Below, piece after piece: positions 5,508 through 8,349 of a stretch of 8,349 nucleotides of DNA; within the stretch, counting starts at the first letter, position 1, and the number at the start of each line of letters is the position of its first letter. The notes under the pieces were generated by a model. The model had not been told where the DNA came from, made no database searches, and worked only from the letters and a program-made list of their open reading frames with translations. The DNA is taken from positions 1-8,349 of the forward strand of contig URTN01000027.1 in NCBI GenBank assembly GCA_900550795.1, read 5' to 3'. The DNA is from an uncultured Mollicutes bacterium. GTDB lineage: Bacteria; Bacillota_I; Bacilli_A; RFN20; CAG-826. Both the position numbers and the translations under genes were made by a program.

Positions 5508-7796
5508 CTATACCTTTCCTTTTAATGTTTCGGCTATATCAACTTTCGAAATTCTCCTAACAACAAATAGAAGGGAAGCAATTAGAGAAATCATTGCAAT
5601 AGAAAGACAGAGAACTATAGAGACGCTCTCTAAACGGAACAAAGAATATGATATGCCTAAAGCATTTTCACCCATAAGCAATCTATTAATGACAAAAATC
5701 GAAATCAAAGAAAAGATTGATGAAAAAATGTAGCAAGCAGCCTGTAAAATGATGCAAGGCAATAAAAGATATTTCGATAACGAACTTGATGAGTTGCCTA
5801 ATGACATCAATAAAGCAATTCTTTTTTCTTTGCCAGATACGCTTTCAATCCCAATTGAAACGCCGACAAACAGAGTTAAAGAAAATAACAAAACGCTTAA
5901 AGTTATGAAAACACCCGAGAAAGTACCGCTTTTAATCTTTGTTATTCCATAAATCGGGGATAAGAAGTTCAACGTAGATTCAAAATTGCTCTTAGATAAA
6001 GTTAGACCCATAGCCGAGTTATTATTATTTATGGCGGCTATTTGGTATGAATAATAGGGAAGAACTTGGCATATTTCTGAATAGAATTCTTCCGAAGCAT
6101 AAACATCGGATGTCTCATCATCTGTAATTCCAACTACCGTGACTTCTTTTTTAATAGAATAAATATTCGGCGTTTGCTCATAATTTACATAATTAGGGGA
6201 TGAAGACAAATCACGATAAGAGAAGCTTTTGTTTATGAAGTTGGCATAATCTTTTTCCTGAATGCCTAATGAAGAAAGATATTTTTTCGATACAACGACA
6301 TCATCATTTTTATTTATTTGAGTACCATTTAATATATTTTGGTTAGTAAATTTCGAATAAAAAGTTATGAAGTTAGCATATTGCTTCATTGTTAATATTT
6401 CAGTCGCAAAGGATGCACCCGGCAAGGATAAGGAAGTCGAATTGCTATATATTGAATAAAAATCATTTGGATTCATGATTACATACGCATATTTTGTCAA
6501 AAATCTATCTAGATTATTTGCTTGGTAATTTGGGTTTCTAATATGGGAATCCATGATGGAAGGAGAATAATCTATATCAACCACTTCTGCATAATTAAAA
6601 GAAACATTAATCCTAGAAAAACTAGAAGAAATGCTAGAAGCAAGAGAATTAGGCCATATATTTTTTATAAAAGAAGAAATAACACATTGCCCCGAATCCG
6701 GCTTATTAATACTCTTTCCATTAATAACAAGCCCATCTACAAAAGGGACATAATATAGGGCTGTATTATATTTACTTTCTTTGCCCGTTATGATTGGTAC
6801 ACATTCTCCAAATCCTTTTTTTGAATTTTGATAAAAATCAAGACCGCATTTCAATAAAACCTCTTCTTTTGTAGGTTCGTTAATTTGAGTTTGCTTCAAA
6901 GGAATTATCCAGGATTCCTCTTTCTTTAGCGCCGAAGAAAATGCAGCTGCCGAATTAAAAAACAAAACAGATCCCTGAAATAAAGAGAATATCATCGAAA
7001 TAGACGATATTATAAGAAGCAAAATAGTCCTTGCCTTTCTAGATAAAAAATTCTTCCAGGCAAATTTCCACATTATTCTTTTATTTTTTATAACGTTTTG
7101 TTCGATACGATTGTTATCTACAAAGGAAATCGCTTCTTTTTCTAAGTTTTTAACAACCTCATATCCCCCACCACCCGTTAATTTAATAAGAACATCAGAA
7201 TACTTTTTAGCGGCTTCTTCATTATGCAAGGAAACTAAGCACAAAGAAGCTTTAGAAGCCGTTTTTATGGCCTCTAGCACTTCTAATGCATTTTTATTGT
7301 CTAGATTAGCGATTGGTTCATCTAAAAAAATGACTTCACTTCTTTTAAGGAAGCAACGGGCAATCGAAACGCGTTGCTTTTCACCGCCAGACAATTTAGA
7401 CACCAAAACATTTTTCAAAGGCAATATGTTGAACTTCTGCAAGCAATCATCGATTTGGTTTTCATCATCTGATATGAAATGTAAATTATCTACAACAGTA
7501 AGATCTTCAATTAAATTGCCTTCTTGGAAAACAAAACCAATCTTATTAGACCTTAATCCCACTAGTTGTTTTTGCTTTGAAGAATATATATCTTCCCCTA
7601 GCAAAATAACAGAACCTTCGTCTGGCTTTAATAACGAAGAAAGTATATTTAATAAAGTCGTTTTGCCAGAACCCGACTCTCCAATAAGACATACAAACCC
7701 TGTTGAAGGAAAAGAAAAAGAAAAATTATCAATTACTTTTATTGTTCTTTCTTTTTCAAAGAATGATTTTGAAATGTTTTTGGCTTCTAAAACCAT
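5508..7796 (-). CDS. ABC transporter with fused ATPase and MacB/FtsX-like permease
   Basis: This is a 762-aa single-chain half transporter that probably dimerises in the membrane. The N-terminal nucleotide-binding domain (about 1-215) is complete: Walker A GESGSGKTT (39-47), Q-loop Gln91, signature LSGGEKQR (135-142), Walker B VIFLDEP (155-161) and H-loop His191. TM1 at about 257-281 is followed by a large extracellular domain (about 282-625), then three helices near 627-650, 676-704 and 724-746. The order of one helix, a big outer domain and three helices is that of MacB/FtsX-type permeases. The loop after TM2 (KEKRIALLMSLG) and the C-terminal ISKVDIAETLKGK also fit that family. Such proteins move or extract lipoproteins, peptides or antibiotics by mechanotransmission rather than carrying solutes through a pore. 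The start follows the lipoprotein stop by 1 nt, with only a weak AGGG upstream, suggesting translational coupling. The outer domain is not recognised and the substrate is unknown. Confidence 0.9.
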   Translation of the reverse strand: MVLEAKNISKSFFEKERTIKVIDNFSFSFPSTGFVCLIGESGSGKTTLLNILSSLLKPDEGSVILLGEDIYSSKQKQLVGLRSNKIGFVFQEGNLIEDLTVVDNLHFISDDENQIDDCLQKFNILPLKNVLVSKLSGGEKQRVSIARCFLKRSEVIFLDEPIANLDNKNALEVLEAIKTASKASLCLVSLHNEEAAKKYSDVLIKLTGGGGYEVVKNLEKEAISFVDNNRIEQNVIKNKRIMWKFAWKNFLSRKARTILLLIISSISMIFSLFQGSVLFFNSAAAFSSALKKEESWIIPLKQTQINEPTKEEVLLKCGLDFYQNSKKGFGECVPIITGKESKYNTALYYVPFVDGLVINGKSINKPDSGQCVISSFIKNIWPNSLASSISSSFSRINVSFNYAEVVDIDYSPSIMDSHIRNPNYQANNLDRFLTKYAYVIMNPNDFYSIYSNSTSLSLPGASFATEILTMKQYANFITFYSKFTNQNILNGTQINKNDDVVVSKKYLSSLGIQEKDYANFINKSFSYRDLSSSPNYVNYEQTPNIYSIKKEVTVVGITDDETSDVYASEEFYSEICQVLPYYSYQIAAINNNNSAMGLTLSKSNFESTLNFLSPIYGITKIKSGTFSGVFITLSVLLFSLTLFVGVSIGIESVSGKEKRIALLMSLGNSSSSLSKYLLLPCIILQAACYIFSSIFSLISIFVINRLLMGENALGISYSLFRLESVSIVLCLSIAMISLIASLLFVVRRISKVDIAETLKGKV

Positions 7797-7797
7797 A

Positions 7798-8346
7798 TTA
7801 GAATGACCCTAGCACTGATTTTACTGCACTTGAATAAAAACCTAGTACCATTTCTTTATAAGAATCATTTGAATAATTATCTTGATAAGCGGAATAACCT
7901 GAATTATTTACATAATCATTTTTCCCATCGTTATACCAAGTTTGCAAAGCGGCAGATTTATAATCGAAAAAGTGTTTTTCATTATCAAACTTTGTATAAG
8001 CAAAGAAAGATGTATCGCTTATTCCATAAAACGTAATCCAGACATAGGATTTACATTCAAGCAAAGAATAAAGTTCATCAATGTTTTCTTTTGAAAGAGT
8101 CACATTTTCAAGACTTAAATCTATTAATACACAGGTAAAGACATGATTGTTTTTAATTTCAGATATATTATCGACGTTATAAGCAAATTTAAGCGATTTG
8201 AAAAGCTGCCTATTATCACGCAATGTATATAGATAAGCTTCTTTTTCATTTATGTATTCAATGTTTTTCTTGCTATAATCGCCCTCACCACACGATGATA
8301 AAGGCAATAATAATAAGCTAAATAATATTAATAATTTGTTTTTCAT
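7798..8346 (-). CDS. Putative surface lipoprotein co-encoded with the ABC transporter
   Basis: This 182-aa protein has a clear lipoprotein signal: MKNK, a hydrophobic core, then Leu-Ser-Ser-Cys19, so it should be lipidated and held on the outer membrane face. The mature part is rich in Asn, Tyr, Lys and Asp and has further cysteines at about 72 and 98. A Tyr/Asn-rich stretch (YVNNSGYSAYQDNYSNDSY) lies near the C-terminus. I recognise no domain. It ends 1 nt before the ABC gene, so the two are co-transcribed and probably work together, perhaps as a substrate-binding or partner protein of the transporter's outer domain. That role is inferred from position only. The start lies 3 nt inside the window edge, so its ribosome site, promoter and any upstream operon member cannot be seen. 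Confidence 0.85.
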   Translation of the reverse strand: MKNKLLILFSLLLLPLSSCGEGDYSKKNIEYINEKEAYLYTLRDNRQLFKSLKFAYNVDNISEIKNNHVFTCVLIDLSLENVTLSKENIDELYSLLECKSYVWITFYGISDTSFFAYTKFDNEKHFFDYKSAALQTWYNDGKNDYVNNSGYSAYQDNYSNDSYKEMVLGFYSSAVKSVLGSF

Positions 8347-8349
8347 ATT

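Noticed and set aside
7111..7806. Plus-strand 231-aa frame opposite the ABC ATPase domain
   Set aside because: It is antisense to the Walker A, signature and Walker B coding sequence. The long frame is a by-product of codon bias there. The same applies to the plus-strand frames at 5485-5952, 6522-6758 and 7803-8036.
180..8346. Alternative genetic code with TGA as tryptophan
   Set aside because: No gene here ends in TGA, which first suggested code 4. However, all the Trp codons I checked are TGG and the frames are intact without reading TGA, so the standard code suffices. TAA/TAG preference fits low GC.

Overview
The window looks like part of the chromosome of a low-GC Gram-positive bacterium (Bacillota/Firmicutes, possibly an uncultured Bacilli or Erysipelotrichia-type gut lineage). 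The evidence is strongly AT-rich DNA, AGGAGG-type ribosome binding sites on several genes, sigma-A-like TTGACA/TATAAT promoters, lipobox signal peptides and the classical rpmG-secE-nusG order. All ten coding regions end in TAA or TAG. Tryptophan is TGG wherever I checked it, so there is no sign that TGA is read as Trp. The taxonomic placement is inference.

Layout, left to right. (1) Positions 180-740, minus strand: a small putative lipoprotein with a Cys-rich tail. (2) Positions 890-3183, minus strand: a zinc/cadmium resistance operon. An SmtB/CzrA-type ArsR repressor is followed, 1 nt later, by a P1B-type ATPase exporter. The operon has a near-consensus promoter and three perfect copies of ATATGAA-N6-TTCATAT, and ends in a strong terminator. 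(3) Positions 3192-3701, minus strand: a YfcE/MJ0936-type metallophosphoesterase, divergent from (4) an unrecognised 196-aa cytoplasmic protein at 3753-4343, the only gene on the plus strand. (5) Positions 4443-5358, minus strand: rpmG (a 49-aa zinc-ribbon L33), secE and nusG, nearly abutting and driven by one promoter near 5383-5411. nusG and the plus-strand gene converge on an elaborate 80-nt hairpin with a T-run on both sides, probably a bidirectional terminator. (6) Positions 5508-8346, minus strand: a lipoprotein gene followed 1 nt later by a 762-aa ABC protein with a fused ATPase and MacB/FtsX-like permease. Anything upstream of this pair lies outside the window.

How the parts work together. 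The arsR-ATPase operon reads as a self-contained metal efflux module: excess Zn(II) (or Cd/Pb) should release the repressor from the operators, and the ATPase then exports the ion. The rpmG-secE-nusG block is core translation, secretion and transcription machinery. The lipoprotein/ABC pair is probably a cell-surface export or mechanotransmission system of unknown substrate. I see no CRISPR array, transposase, tRNA or rRNA. The most unusual signals are the triple operator array, the structured element at 4354-4433, the CxCxC tail of the first lipoprotein, and genes without a Shine-Dalgarno sequence on both sides of a 51-bp divergent gap.
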